Shown one piece after another: positions 21,313-34,088 of a DNA stretch of 64,000 nucleotides. Every line of letters begins with the position of its first letter. The first letter of the stretch is position 1. Source of the DNA: Varroa destructor (lineage: Eukaryota; Arthropoda; Arachnida; Mesostigmata; Varroidae); NCBI RefSeq assembly GCF_002443255.2, contig NW_019211456.1, positions 13,228,229 through 13,292,228 on the forward strand, given 5' to 3'. The notes below the pieces were generated by a model. It was not told the origin of the DNA. It saw only the letters and a list, made by a program, of their open reading frames with translations, and ran no database searches. The translations under genes and the position numbers were made by a program.

Positions 21313-24300
21313 CATATCGTACTTTTAGTGACGTGCCTCTATCGGCTCGCCAGTTCAGTGCCAAGAGAGACACTGCTTCCACACAAATATGACTGTACTA
21401 TATGTTACGGTTGTAGTATTAAAATTTCGACAGTTTAGGAATGGGTAAGGTACGGTGGAGCCTCAGAAGCGATACTTCGTTCAGGGCTCAAGGCTCTGTC
21501 ATAAGGCTGATCCCGCTCATATTTGGCCAGTGAGCTCGTTTTATAACTGTGAATATCTATCGCCCCAAAGCGGAAATCCCACTTTTGACACAGTCGTTTT
21601 TTATAGCCGCTTCTTCAGGCTAGTCCTCGAATGATCGCAATCGTCGATCGCACTCGTGGAACGCCTTTGCCGATATCGTCAAAGCGGCTTGTTTCTGCTG
21701 TACAACGATGTCGTTTGAATCGTCTTATCAAGGCACAAGGAACACAACGTAATACTCGCTAGCGTGTTTAGACGTCTCATTATCTAGGACGGCTTGCTAC
21801 TGAGTGAATGGGTTGAGTGAGCAGGTCGAGCGAAGTACAGGACTTTGTGGGCGCCCGTTACGGGACTTTCTCAGGTATCGATTTCCGAAGGCATTCCTCA
21901 CATGCGCAAGAAACCACACAGCGTGTACACAATCAGTTGCTGAACGCCTGACAAAGAAAGCTGCAACGAAAAAAAGTTAACGTAAAAGACGCAGACATAC
22001 GGACAGGAACTCGTTCAAACATCGATTTTGAGACAATGGCGGGACCAGCATTACGGTTCAAGCGTAGCTAAATTCGAAATCTGCAGCTCTTTCTCTTTGT
22101 ATCACAGGGAAAGTGGAATCAATTAAACCAGTTTTATTATTAAAGTTCGGCAATGCAATCGTGCTCGTCGTGATCGTAGCTATAACGCTGCGTAGCGCTT
22201 TAAAGCGTTCGTTGTTTCGTAAACGGGAAAAATGAAACGATGTGTACTAATGCTGTCAAGTGATCACCATTATTAATATATGCTTATTTGATTTGTGATA
22301 TGCGCCTTGTAGCTCGAAGTTCTACCATCGCTGTTTGTCGTTTCTTTTGAGAGAGCGAGTGTACCGCTGCATCAGTGAACGAGCAGAAAACAGAGTTTCT
22401 CCATGAAGTTGTATATTGTAAATGGCTAGAGCTTTCCTATGTTTTCTTTGAGAGTGCTCTTGAAAGGTTGAAAGGGGTGGAGGATCCTTTGACAGGCAAT
22501 GATACAAAGATCCTAGAGTAGGCTCGGATGCCTTATGGACGTTAAGTGATTGAAACAAACCGACTAGAAACGGCGGTAGTAGGCCAGACCATACGCACTA
22601 CCAAAAGCAGTAACAATGATGAGCATCTAACACGCATTTCTAAATAGATCATGATCATTAATAGAACGGTCAGTTGGATACGGTGAAATACAGCTTCGCT
22701 TTTTGAGGCCTAAAAAGTGTTAATTTTCTATAGCGGCTTAATTCGACAATGCGTTCTTGGACTGACCCAGACGATTACGCTATCGGTTTTTTGAGAATGG
22801 GGAATCAGCTTACCAGTACGAATAGGTGACACTTACAGATACTTTAATTTCTCGTCGTAATTATGTAGCTAAATATTGACCCCTTTCCAGCTTATGTTTT
22901 AAAATTTTCACTAACACCTATAAATTAACAAGTTGTATACGATGGTCATCTGACTGTGTCGAACTTTCCAGACGATTAGCAAATACTGCTTTCTGATTGT
23001 AAATTTCTATTTAGTGTATACTCTGCGTTCTGGAATAAGCGTATGATGACCTTTTTCCTGCTTTGTGTATTTCGTCAAATGTGCCGTAGAAGATCGCAGA
23101 AGCCTTACACTAGAGGAGGGTACACTAGGCCAAAAGGGGATGAGCAAAGGAGGGGTTTACTGTTTTGCGGAAGGTCAGCGATGCCAAAGACGGCCCCGTA
23201 AACGCCTCGAAGGAATTTGCAAACAGATAGCGGGTTATACCGAAACGATTTGGCTTGCCAGCGCACAAAAGTGGTCATTAAGTTTCTGTAGACCATCGAA
23301 GCGGCGGGCAAAACGGCTTACACGAACATTGACACGACCGAACAGTTGGAACAACGATGCTGGTTAATGCGCCGGCATATGACGTAACAGTAGCGTGCAC
23401 CGTAAGTATTCCGTTTAAAAATTAGCGCACAAGTTGTTTACGATATTCTCAAGTTCGGACAGAGTGAATGAATATTTACTTTAGTGTCGACGTGATTGGC
23501 TAGTTAGATTTTGCAGACTATTTAATAGATAGAACAATTATAGTACATTGTACAGAAGATATGCTCACCTTACGGGTAAGTCATCGTCGTAGAGTGAAGT
23601 CTGCCATTCTTAGTTCTTCGTGAGAGTAGATACGATGCGGTGCCAATAAACAGTAATGAACAACTGGAATCACAAAAAGTGTGAGAAAGTAAGTAAGATT
23701 TTGATTATGTTCGGACAAGTTGAAAACACGACTATAAATGTCTTAACAAACGCTTTCTTTTTTTATGTGTATATATATATATATATATATGCGTTATAAG
23801 ACTGGTATTATTGTAGGTGTTCAACTTTTCTCTTCAACTAACAGTCTACCGATATTATGACTAAACTCACCCGTGCAGTCAGCATACAACTTAATAATTT
23901 GAGCTGTTACGTCTGTTCTTGCGGCGTTAAAGTTCAGTCGGTTATTTTTATTTTCCGATTCAAGTCTACCGTTCGAAAGTATTTCACTAATCAAAAAATA
24001 TCTGCGTCTGGAATGTGGAATTAATTTAGAGAGTAGCGCAGAACCACATTGCCGTTCGAAGCATGTAATTATGGTAAATGAGTTCTCTGTAAGTTATATT
24101 TAGTAAGTACCTTTGAACAGTGCAGCAGGTATTCGGTTGACTATGAATCAACGAACAAATGCTTCAGGAAACGATGAAGTGGCCGTTTACCTCTCTAGCG
24201 GGTTCGGTGATATACCTAAAAATGAAAATGACTTGAAAATTTAGGAATCGTTCATCTTAAGCATCTCATTGGGGTCGCTAGCTTTGCGCCAGGTACTATG

Positions 24301-25009
24301 TCCTGGTTAGAGCTAACCAAAAAAAAGGCAAACTTTGTCAGCGTTTGTCACCCTCTGTTCGACTAAGGTCATCCAACATCTGACAACTAGGAAGTTTATT
24401 GCATTTCATTTTCGTATAGTTCTTCGTCCATACACTTTCTCCACATAAAACAACCCAGCTTTTGACAAGCTGCCTCAAAGGTGTCTTTCAGAATAAGGTC
24501 CTACTGTGTTCCTGTATTGGTGCTACATAGCATTGTCGCTTGTATGTACAAAAAAAGTCATTCGTTTAACCGTCACCCGTTGGCTTGCTGTTTTGTGTAC
24601 CTTCTTTAGGTAGCTCCCGCACTCACACCTACACCTTTCAGCACGCATTTACCGGCTTGACCTAAAATAGGTACGTTGTGCAATGACCTGACGGTAACTC
24701 GGCTAGACGCATCGTGGAACAGTTGAATAGCATCTTCCTAGGCAGTCGAAAGCATCCTGGACATGTAACGGGTTTGCAAAACCTGACTTGCTTTCCTGGG
24801 AGTAAAGTGATACCGGGGCTTCAGGCAGCTTCACTAGGCTTGTAGGTTAGGTTGAGGCCCAGGCGGCCGTGTCGTTTGTCCTCGCCTCCCTCTGCCTCCC
24901 AGAACCAAGGAAAGCAAGGACTCAGCAAGCACAAGCCGGCTAGGGAATAGGGGACGTCCGATATGGCCTGCGAGGCTCTGCGACGCCGTTTATAGGCCCG
25001 TCGGGTATC
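21313..25009. other. Unrecognised low-density stretch
   Basis: Small frames on both strands (minus 22322-22558; plus 23065-23367 with antisense minus 23105-23311) give no recognisable product. A strong donor-like ACC|GTAAGT sits at 23401 with no convincing exon before it. A (TA)n run lies at 23769-23790. Confidence 0.35.
23769..23790. repeat. (TA)n microsatellite
   Basis: Eleven perfect TA units. Confidence 0.9.
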
Positions 25010-25492
25010 GTGAACAAGGTAATCTTATTGCTTCCAATTGAGACAGATACCGAAGGCGAGTTCGTGTGTCCCTATCGTTCCATGGTTGGATGCCATCCCG
25101 ACAACCGTTTCGTCCCGAGCCCGACTAAGCTGACGAACCTAAGTCCAACAAGGATACTTTTGAGTGCACACGACCCGCTTACATTGCGATGTAAGACTGC
25201 ATCCACTGGAGCTTTAATCTTAAAACATCTAGTAATTAATGAATGCAGCCACTCACGCACTCCGACGTTATATAAATATATACATCAAGTAGAAAAACAC
25301 GAAAACGGCAAACTTCGGTGTCGTAAATTGAACGCAGTACGACCGTGGTCGTATAGGAAAACGCCTGTCATTTTGTTACGTTTTTGTCTAGCCCCTTTCG
25401 CCTTATCTACATTGGAAAAGTTTTGGGCAAGTTTTGATGTTACCGTTGATCTTTCGCAAACATACAGGCCCAGAGTTTTGACTTTACGATAA
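25010..25492 (+). CDS. 160-codon open frame of unknown function
   Basis: The frame opens with GTG, so the start is arbitrary; the first ATG is internal. It contains TDTEGEFVCPYRS and later PLTLRCKTAST and NGKLRCRKLN, which are faintly like the Cys-bearing strands of Ig-type domains but lack the core Trp, and the spacing is poor. A possible acceptor (GAGACAG, ending about 25043) and a possible donor (GAT|GTAAGA, about 25190) would cut a shorter exon from it. About three frames of this length are expected by chance in 64 kb. Confidence 0.12.
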   Translation: MNKVILLLPIETDTEGEFVCPYRSMVGCHPDNRFVPSPTKLTNLSPTRILLSAHDPLTLRCKTASTGALILKHLVINECSHSRTPTLYKYIHQVEKHENGKLRCRKLNAVRPWSYRKTPVILLRFCLAPFALSTLEKFWASFDVTVDLSQTYRPRVLTLR

Positions 25493-27332
25493 TGTGGGAA
25501 CAAATTCCAAAGGCCGGCTACCGAACGAGACTCTTAGATTGCTAGATATAGACTGCTCTATGTCATTGTGCTGGTGAATACTTGAGTGCATGTACGTAAC
25601 AGTAGCAAGTGCAAGGGAGCGGCAGATCGCGGTTCATTGTGTCTCGGTCTCTGTATCGGATACGTATTGAAGGTCATCCATTGGTCGGCGCTCTCAGCCA
25701 CAGCCGGGCCCCGTCACGTACGATCCTATGCCGCATAAGAACAAACTGCACGATTCGTTCTAAGCACTAACAAGAAGAACCAGGGTGCGAGTACGAGGCA
25801 AATAATAATAGTTCGGCACGACGTAGCCAAATGCCAGGGGGAGATAAAGGGCCGAATATCGTCGAAAAAAGAATAGGCACTTCGTGTTACTGTGCTTCGC
25901 GAATATGTATGATTGATGTTGAAAAAAGTAAAACTAACCTTTTATGCTTCTTTGACTCACTCATAGCAGAAGAAGAAAGCGGGTATTTGGGTGTATAGAA
26001 GCACTTCGTGGAGGCTTTTCGACCTACTCGTTATTTTTTGGTAACGGAAAAGAACTTTTACTGAGATTCTCCTGCCGTATCGATGGCAACCATAATACCG
26101 ATTCTTCGAGTATGTGGCGTTTTGTACATCGGTGCTGCCAGATTGTTGTGTGATAGTTAGCAAGGTCCTCGTAAACCATGGTATAGGAATGCATGATCTT
26201 TCGACTGATTTACTCGCCCGTGCTAGATAATGCGCGTACCGCGCACACAGTGCATATTTGCAATTCCTGATTTTATCTCTAATTCGTCTTTGTTTTGTTT
26301 CGGTTTTTGGCAGCAAATCCCTTTCTCTCATGGCCAGGCCATTTGTCTGTTGGTCTGTCGCATGCTGCACCATTTGTGCGATGTATCTCTGGCCCTTGGC
26401 GACTCCATCGGTCGTCGTTACTCGGCTAAATATTAATGGACGGCGGAATGAGTTGCGAACAAATCGCAGGTCATCGCATGATGAACCATCGACCTCCGAT
26501 GAAGCGATACTCTACGCGTTCATTACCTCTAGTAATAAAGTGGCTTTTACTGCAGCTTGCAACTGCTTTGGAAGTGACCAACGACTAATAACGCGACAAT
26601 GCTTCTAGCATGGTTTACATTAGTTGGTATCAGCGTATCGCATCAGTGGGTTTATTCGTGCATGGGAATGAAGCGTTTTATTTCCTCCACTCATTCCTTT
26701 AATACGTGAGTTTGGGGGAACACGATGGCCGCCTTCACTTAGCACGATGTCAAGCAAGTCTACCATGCACGTAATGGCCAAACGAGTGTGACTTAGTAAA
26801 TATTGTTGCTAGTTTATAGTCAGAATAATATGACGATTATATATAGCCTGCTACCTACCGGTTGATTTGTTCAGCGGCTTCCTACGTGCGTCCGGAAACA
26901 GTCGTAACCTGGTACTTCTGGACGCGTGAATAACAGCAGTCGCACTAGACGTTCTGGCAGAGTATAACTCGATTCATTCAAGTGAATCGACCGAGCCGAT
27001 CGCTTATTCTTATCACGGACGCCAGGCACCTCAGATTAGAGGTCAGTGGTGCAGCCGACTACCAAGGATCAGCTTGATAATCTATGAGAAGTGCGGCGAA
27101 CAGAGCAGTGAAGCAAAGCCACGAAGCTTGGAAAGTGCAGCAACTGAGAGAAAGAAAATAATGGCTTTTTTTACTTTTTCAAATATCCGAGAGTTTTTAG
27201 TTGTTCGATTCTCTATGGATATTCCACGAACCTTGGGCCAACGTAGCGTAGTCATACTATGAGAGTTAACGTCATCCTTGAATAACCCTGTTACGGTCTT
27301 CCGACAATGAGCGCGGCTGACAAGCAACGGGG
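25493..27332. other. Unrecognised stretch
   Basis: Frames at minus 25957-26373 and plus 26258-26608 give hydrophobic or basic products with no recognisable domain. Nothing else is supported. Confidence 0.35.
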
Positions 27333-27629
27333 CTAAAGTTTGACTCTGGCATTGCTTCTACTCAGGGCTGGCTGCCGAGGATCAAGAGCCATGGACCAAG
27401 GAACACTAACACGAACCGGCGCTGTCTGGCTTAGGTCGTAGTCGGGCAAGCCTTTGGCCGATCCAATCGTTCCCCCGCTGGCCTGGTATTTTCCCGTCAG
27501 CCTGCGGGCTTCATATGGATAGTAAACACCAAAATCCCATCTCGCTGTGGTCATCTCATCATCAGCAAAAGGAAAACGGGCCAATGGGCTGCCTTCTGTG
27601 GATGCATCCAAAGAGGAATCTATGCGTTG
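27333..27629 (-). CDS. Candidate terminal exon, unknown product
   Basis: I do not recognise the product. On the minus strand the frame runs 98 codons from a possible acceptor (CCTTGCTTCAG) to a TAG at 27333-27335. The residue mix is balanced, without low-complexity runs, and reads RIDSSLDASTEGSPLA, then DDEMTTARWDFGVYYPYEA, then SMALDPRQPALSRSN. Such a mix suggests a soluble folded protein more than a random frame, although this is a judgement by eye. Upstream on the same strand lies a second frame (27843-28112) that may belong to the same gene; I could not place the exon junctions between them. Confidence 0.3.
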   Translation of the reverse strand, partial: QRIDSSLDASTEGSPLARFPFADDEMTTARWDFGVYYPYEARRLTGKYQASGGTIGSAKGLPDYDLSQTAPVRVSVPWSMALDPRQPALSRSNARVKL

Positions 27630-27842
27630 CTGAAGCAAGGCTTCTTACTGCTGGCGATGCGGGTAGCAGTGAAGAGCGTAGAAGCAAAAGCCCCTGCAGC
27701 TGCAGTAACATAGTCAGTCGTTACTAACAAGCAAGAAGAATGGACACAATCGAGAGCTATCCCGGCTGGACGGCGACTGTGTGCTTCCTATTTGGATCGC
27801 ATCCCAAATAATGATATCGTCGAGATCCTCCATACGGTGCTC

Positions 27843-28112
27843 TCATCCTTCCAGCAGCAGCCCTTCTTTTTCGTGCCGGAACTCTCGCTTAAGGCTTGGC
27901 GCGCTGAAGGGACTAGTAGAAATAGCGGCAGGTAAGGCGGCACCGACATTGGTAGTAACGGCGAGATCGACGCATTGCTGAACCCCACGTTCTATCCGGT
28001 AGATATTTTCTTCAACCATCGTCAATTTTTCCTTGTACCCCGAGTAGATTGTTTCGCGGAGAGGGGATCCGCTGGTGTGAGTGAGCAGAAGAAGAATACA
28101 ACTCATTGTCAT
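27843..28112 (-). CDS. Small open frame with a possible signal peptide
   Basis: This 89-codon minus-strand frame begins at a genuine ATG (28110-28112, with a second ATG two codons later) and ends TGA. The N-terminus MTMSCILLLLTHTSGS looks like a short secretion signal; the mature part holds YKEKLTMVEENIYRIERG and ends KREFRHEKEGLLLEG, with a Lys-Arg pair that could be a processing site. The bases coding for the hydrophobic segment also form a good pyrimidine-rich tract and CACACCAG acceptor, so the N-terminal part may instead be intron. Function unknown. Confidence 0.25.
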   Translation of the reverse strand: MTMSCILLLLTHTSGSPLRETIYSGYKEKLTMVEENIYRIERGVQQCVDLAVTTNVGAALPAAISTSPFSAPSLKREFRHEKEGLLLEG

Positions 28113-29362
28113 TTGCGTTAATTACGAAAATTCTGTAAAAATGTTACTGCACGTTCAATATTTTATTGCGACTCTTTGATCTGATCAGATAATCGAGAGT
28201 ATAAAGGTTTTACACTTGGCAAAAATAGAAATCCAATGGAGCTTTTATCCCTTATAAAGAATATTCGGACAAATAGCCGGCCGGTAATGAATACTTATGG
28301 CGAAAAGGTGTTTGAGAAGAAGGTGATCTCAAGTACAGCCATACTGTAGGCGGAAAATAATGTAATAAATGCAACAAGACATATGGGTGAAGCGGCGGCA
28401 AGAGCACCGATTAAATTTTTCCTCATCCAAGAGCGGGTTTTTCGAGCCGTGCGCTCGAACTCAGCACCATGTTAAAGGTTTAGATATTGTTCTACGTATG
28501 ACCTTTCAGAAATATCACAACTGTTGACGAAAAATGGAAAAATTAACGCAACTTTATATAACCAGCTTAATTTAACTTATTTATTTTTTTTTATTTATTA
28601 TTTAACTTAAAAAAAAACAAAACTGGTTTTATTATCAGTCTTGAAGAGATATTTTTACACAATAACGTAGGAGTTATGTACTGTTCTTAAAACGTGCCAG
28701 CTACGTATGATTACAGCATATACTATAACCGCCTGTTGATTGCTAAAATAAAATTAAATTGAAATTAAGCTATCAATTCGACGAACTCGTTTATGGGGCT
28801 ATTCTCACTACTCTGCATTTAGCGAAACCTTGTATGTGTCGCTCGAAGATCGGGAGGCAATTTGTGCTCGAGTGTGAGTGTTTCTGCCGAATTCTCAAAA
28901 TCCGGAAATAGTTTGCAATGAAATTAAGAAGCAGTTTAGCCTGGTTTGTTCTTACTGAGTCAGGAAGTAACTTGAAAAAAAATTATGAATCGAATTTATA
29001 TAAAATAGAGGCTTTACCTTTGTCCTAAACTCTATGTCCGATAGTTATTGTGAAGCGTTGCAACTAAACTGTTAACGCAACGCCAAGGTGAGCTTATCAT
29101 CCGTAGGTCGTCACGATAATAGAATAGTCGTATTCTATGCGAGCTCTCCCTCTTTTTGACATCGAGCGCAAAAAACAACCCCACACGAGTACGTATACAG
29201 AAGTGACTGTTATAATTAATAGCCCTAAAGATTACATTGTTTAGTAGCGATACAGCAAAATTTCGTTTTGTTGTTGACTTTGGCATTCCATCTTCAGTTT
29301 ACCGTAATCTGACTGTTTCTTCCTCTATGTCCTTTCCTGTCTTTCATTTCCTACTGCTCCAG
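28113..29362. other. A/T-rich stretch without recognised genes
   Basis: Many stops occur in all frames, with T-rich and A-rich runs near 28580-28620. The end of the stretch forms a good 3' splice site (CCTACTGCTCCAG) leading into the frame at 29363. Confidence 0.4.
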
Positions 29363-29890
29363 GAAAACTGCTGTGAGTCAGGGGAAGTTCGTGCGCGAGC
29401 GATTCGCTTCAGAGGGACAACGGACACCAGTGGAGGTAGTCCTGTTCATGACCGAACCAACTCCAGAGATCCGCGCAGCTGTCCTTTGCACCATCGGGAA
29501 CGTTCCGCTTCTCGAGAGAGAGCCATGCCCGCAGACAATGACAGTTAGCCCCACCAATCGGCCGTTCCGGGCAACTACTACCTAAATGATGCAGCGAACA
29601 GGAACCAACAGGACGATAACAGCATCAGTGACCACCTCTACGCTGACGATGACGACGATAGCAACAACAAAAACGGAAACATCAGCAGTAACAACAATGG
29701 AGAAATCCACATCTCCCAGTTCCTGGACGGACAAAAAATTCAAGCTTTTGCCAGCACATACAAACTGAATGCTACTGGCCAAATCGAACTTGAATTCGGC
29801 GAAAGTACACACCTAATACTAATTCTACCACCGTTTTCACGAGAAACATCACACCGATTTGCCACAGCGCTCGTTATCGCCGTAGCGTAA
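29363..29890 (+). pseudogene. Coding-like tract whose frame is broken by one TAG
   Basis: After a strong acceptor (CTACTGCTCCAG, ending at 29362) one frame is open for 175 codons to a TAA at 29888-29890 except for a single TAG at 29546-29548. Before the TAG it is Arg/Ser-rich (HHRERSASRERAMPADNDS). After it the product is Asp/Asn-rich (HLYADDDDDSNNKNGN) followed by a more ordinary stretch (ISQFLDGQKIQAFASTYKLN). A second frame over 29364-29585 is also open and looks ordinary (FVRERFASEGQRTPVE). Further open pieces in shifted frames follow to about 30206. It may be a decayed or frameshifted gene, a readthrough case, or low-complexity sequence that merely looks coding. No family is recognised. 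Confidence 0.25.
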
Positions 29891-32800
29891 TATCCTCAGT
29901 ATCTGAAAAGGACGATCCTCAAGGACAGCACGAAAACCAGATCATGGCCACAAATAAGTTGCTTGATAATGAAAACAATAATAATAATAATGATAATAGC
30001 AGTAATAAATTGAAGTTGCTTGATGTGATGATGACAGTCACAATAATAAAAAGAGAATTTTGACGAAAAAGCCGACCAAACTAAGACCGGCTTATGTGGT
30101 CGACACCATTTGCTCAAGACGATCCTGACCACGCGAGCGTAGATACGTTACCACGGCGACAAAAGTATTCATGTGCGCTCAGCTTACGAGGAAGTTGATC
30201 CTTGCCTGTAAGATAGCGTTAAGTTGACATTTACCTATTAGGTCTACATGGCTGTGATCGAACGATAACGGAGAAAAGCAAGAAAATCGAGTAAAGGAAA
30301 CCTAGCTAATTTAACCGTTACAACTGTTGTTTCTGCACAGAACACAGACAGAGGCGCCATAGAGCAAAAAGCGTTGGTGGCGCTGGCATTGATTTTTAGG
30401 GGGCGTTCATGGCCGCCATGTGTGTGACACGCTCCTCAGCACTATGCATTATGTAAGCTAATGGTAAAAATAATAATAGCAGGATGTACGTCGTCCACCC
30501 AATGATGTACAAAATGGAAAATATGACAGAATCAATATGAAATTAAGAAAAAAAAAATAGAACACTATTGATACTCACGGCAAAGCTAACAATAACTGAT
30601 GATAACAGTGATTTTAAGGTGAGACCAAAATTAATACTACAGATCTTAACGGCTGCAACCACACGAAAACGTGTCTGACATATTGATGATCATTGAACAG
30701 TAATAGTATGATCTATGATTTTCGACCAAATCTATATACAAACAAATGCAGACTGTGTTGCTGAACAAAATCAACAGAATGACATCTTGCGACAAAGGAA
30801 AAAGTGAGGAAAAGATTAAAATGCGGTGCGATCGTTTACTTTGCAAAAGATACTACGTTTTTCATGACGAAAGAAATTTAGCTATCGTTGCCAGTTGCTG
30901 CAAATGTGCTGGTCCGACACTATAGGTGTCCCTGCGGCTAACATTTTCATCGATCCGTCTCCCTGGCTTCTCTTCTACGGGTAGAAGTTGGTCGCATTTC
31001 GTATGTATTAGATAAACATCTATGGCAAAGTAAACTGCATACATGATATAACAGTGCATGCGGAAAGCTAGTGGCTTGCTGACAAGCGGCAACAATCGAA
31101 AGGAAAATGTCCACGAGTGGAGAACGAAGGCGGGAGAAAACGTATATGTAACGATATAGGTAATACATCCTATAGAGTGATGAAGAAAGAAAACAACTCA
31201 TGTAAATGCCTTGCCGAAAATGCGTCATAACGGTAACCTAGCGTCGTTACAAACAGAGAACGTCTGCGCTAATACAAACATTAAAACTAACAGTAAAAAC
31301 AATTATTATAGAATAAGATGGGAAACTAATTTACTTTATGTAAACAACTAATAAATGTCACTAATGGTAATGGTAACGAAGGCATAAACATAGAAGGGTA
31401 AATATTACAACACGAAAGCTGGCGAAACAATACCGGACGGCAGGTAAGCTAAGCCAAGTATGAATTGAAACAAGAAAGTACGACACCGGACAGATATCGA
31501 TAACAGCGCTGATAAAAAGGTACGGTGTTATTAAATACGAACCTCGGAGTCAGTGAAGGATAGGATTGTAGAGATATTGGCTTAACGCTGCATTTCCCTA
31601 TTACTAGACTGATTGACCGCGGAGCTTCAAACAACTACAATAGTTTCGTATGTGTATAGGGTGTGCCTTAGTGACGCATGTGAACGCATACAGGCTTCGC
31701 AATCTAAACACTAACCCGTTACGTTGGCGGCGATGCTTCTTCCTCTCAGTTGGTGGAATATCGTAACTCGCCGGAAAGACAGCCGAGGATACGGTTTTAT
31801 CTTGAAGAAAAGCGCAGACCGTCACGATCTGATTTCTTTTCCGTTTTAAGTCACTTTGCGATTAGCGGTTGTATTAACCGATACCAATTGGCAAAAGTGG
31901 TTTTATCCCTGAACGGCAGGCAATCCATGCAAAAATGCAAGATGATTAGGCGCAGCCGTACGGAGAGACCTTTTAGGTATTAAGAGCTGGTCTTCTGTTC
32001 CAAATTCATATCTTGACTCTGCCTAGAGACACGTGCACCTAATTGAAACGCGACAAGATAATGATCGAACGTAGCTACTAGTAAACTAGTTAATTTTAGT
32101 CCGACAAGCCTATACAGAAATTAACTGCCACTTCTAAATATTCGTACACGTTTTTAAAGTTCTAGTATTTAATTAAACCAAATGTCCCTATTAATAGACG
32201 CAAAAAAGCCTTGACCTCTGCAGAAATTATAAAAACATCATGATCGCTTGTAATGACGATGACTCACAGCTCTGGATAATATCGTTTCGCACTAATGAAG
32301 AAGCTTCGACGAATGACAAATTCTTTGTTCCTTATTGCTAGTATTACCACTACACTCTCTAATTAGGATCAGCAGTAACATGTTACTCACTAAATTTCGA
32401 TGAAGAGTAAAAGTTTGTCGTGAAAAGATAAGCCCTTGAACGCGAAACACAAACATTTAAAGAGCCTTTCTTAGTTCGTCCAGGCCTGGCCCGCGTCGCG
32501 CCCCTTTTCTCTCTATGCATGTATGTACAACACTATACTATCGACTATTAGGAGGAGCCAGAAACGAAGGCGTTTTTGTAAAAAGCTCGAGACGAGCAAA
32601 CAGTCGATCACGATAACAATGAACATACGATGTATAACGAAGCCTCAACTGTTTTTTTCTAAATGTGAGCAAGTCGGGGGAAAAGCGGAGCAAGCGACAC
32701 GAAAACCAAGTAGGAAATCGCTCGAAAATGACGATCCGATGACATTAGATGAATGCACAACACTCATCCGACAATCGGCATAGCCTCTCAAATGAAGACG

Positions 32801-33720
32801 CTGACGATCGTAGCAAATATACTGATCATAGCGGAACTGTTAACAGATTGTAACTAGGCTAGTTCCAGAACTAGAACTGTACAGCGGAAGTTGGACAAAC
32901 ATAGCCTGCGACAAATACGGACAAAACGGGCAGACCGAATGAATCCGAGAGATTCCTTGATGACAGAAATCGACTAACTTAAAACGTAGATCAAACTTAA
33001 ATGTAATATATAGCGTATAATAGTAACTATGAATGAGGCATAAAGCTAGCCAAATCACTGACAAAGTTCCTAGTAACACTTCATCGACCTAAGTATAATC
33101 GGAAGTTGTTTTTGTGTACTCGCAATGATGCTGTAATTCAACAATGAATTCTAGCTGATTTATCGAGGTGCGGTAAATTCGTATCGGATGCATTCTTGTA
33201 TGGAAAAAAATCATGGGTTTTTATTGCGGATTACCTGGTTTCGTTCAACTAAACTCTAAAACCTATTTAGACATTCTCTAATTTTACCATTTTATTCAGT
33301 GATAATAATCAATGTCCACCAGAACTAGTCCACCGCAGCTGTGAGAATCTCATTTATCGTAAATCAAATCAGAGACATTTCCTGAAAGTAGGTTAAATTT
33401 TGATGCCCATCGTTTTACCAGAAGGGGAGCCTGGAACGCTACACATAAGCCTTATACCGAGTCGGAAGTGACCTGACTTTTAGAGGAGCACCTGATACTC
33501 GAGTACTTTGAATTGAACATCGTGTACAAATTGTACAAAAACACTGCGAGAGGAGACACAAGTAAAAAATGTTTCTTGCCTACCAATATTATATGAAAAT
33601 TTTAACCACCCCCATTATCGTTCATTGCTCAATGGCGGGAGAGGATAGAGCAAAAATGATCTAAAAGGTATTATGTGAAAAACAAGAGCAACGAAGGGTG
33701 TGCGAGAACGGAAGAGCGAG

Positions 33721-33725
<5 letters not shown>

Positions 33726-33762
<37 letters not shown>
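33726..33762. repeat. (GA)n microsatellite
   Basis: An uninterrupted GA run flanked by GCGA units on both sides, giving a compound tract of about 55 bp. Confidence 0.95.
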
Positions 33763-33770
<8 letters not shown>

Positions 33771-34007
33771 TTGCTTTTGCCAGATGGTGACATTTTAAGA
33801 AGCACACTTAACAAAGAGCAGTGCTCCAATACATACTACCACCATAATGATTGTATTAATCAAGCAGAAATGATATCGACGTAAACATATTACTCTACTG
33901 AATGTCGTTAAAAATACAGGGCAGTGTCCACTATGTGGTTTGTTGACCTCCCACATATTTCGCTAGGTATTGTCGCTGTATTGTATTGCGACAATCCCTA
34001 TCTGCTT

Positions 34008-34088
34008 TATATATGTATGTATATATATATATGTATAAGTATATATATATATATATGTATAAGTATATATATATATATATATATATAA
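34008..34088. repeat. (TA)n tract with internal tandem copies
   Basis: TA dinucleotides are interrupted twice by GTATAAG, giving two near-identical units of roughly 22 bp. The tract is self-complementary. Confidence 0.9.

Noticed and set aside
25010..25492. Ig-like domain
   Set aside because: Cys-bearing strands are suggestive but the core Trp and the D-x-G-x-Y-x-C pattern are missing or misplaced; the length is within chance expectation.
26420..26470. LINE endonuclease start (LNINGRRNEL)
   Set aside because: Only a few residues match and no catalytic motifs follow.
28436..28475. Minus-strand T-arm-like GAGTTCGAGC
   Set aside because: The T stem does not pair properly and no A box is present.
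29636..29655. Reverse-transcriptase YADD box
   Set aside because: It lies in an Asp/Asn low-complexity run (YADDDDD) with no surrounding RT motifs.
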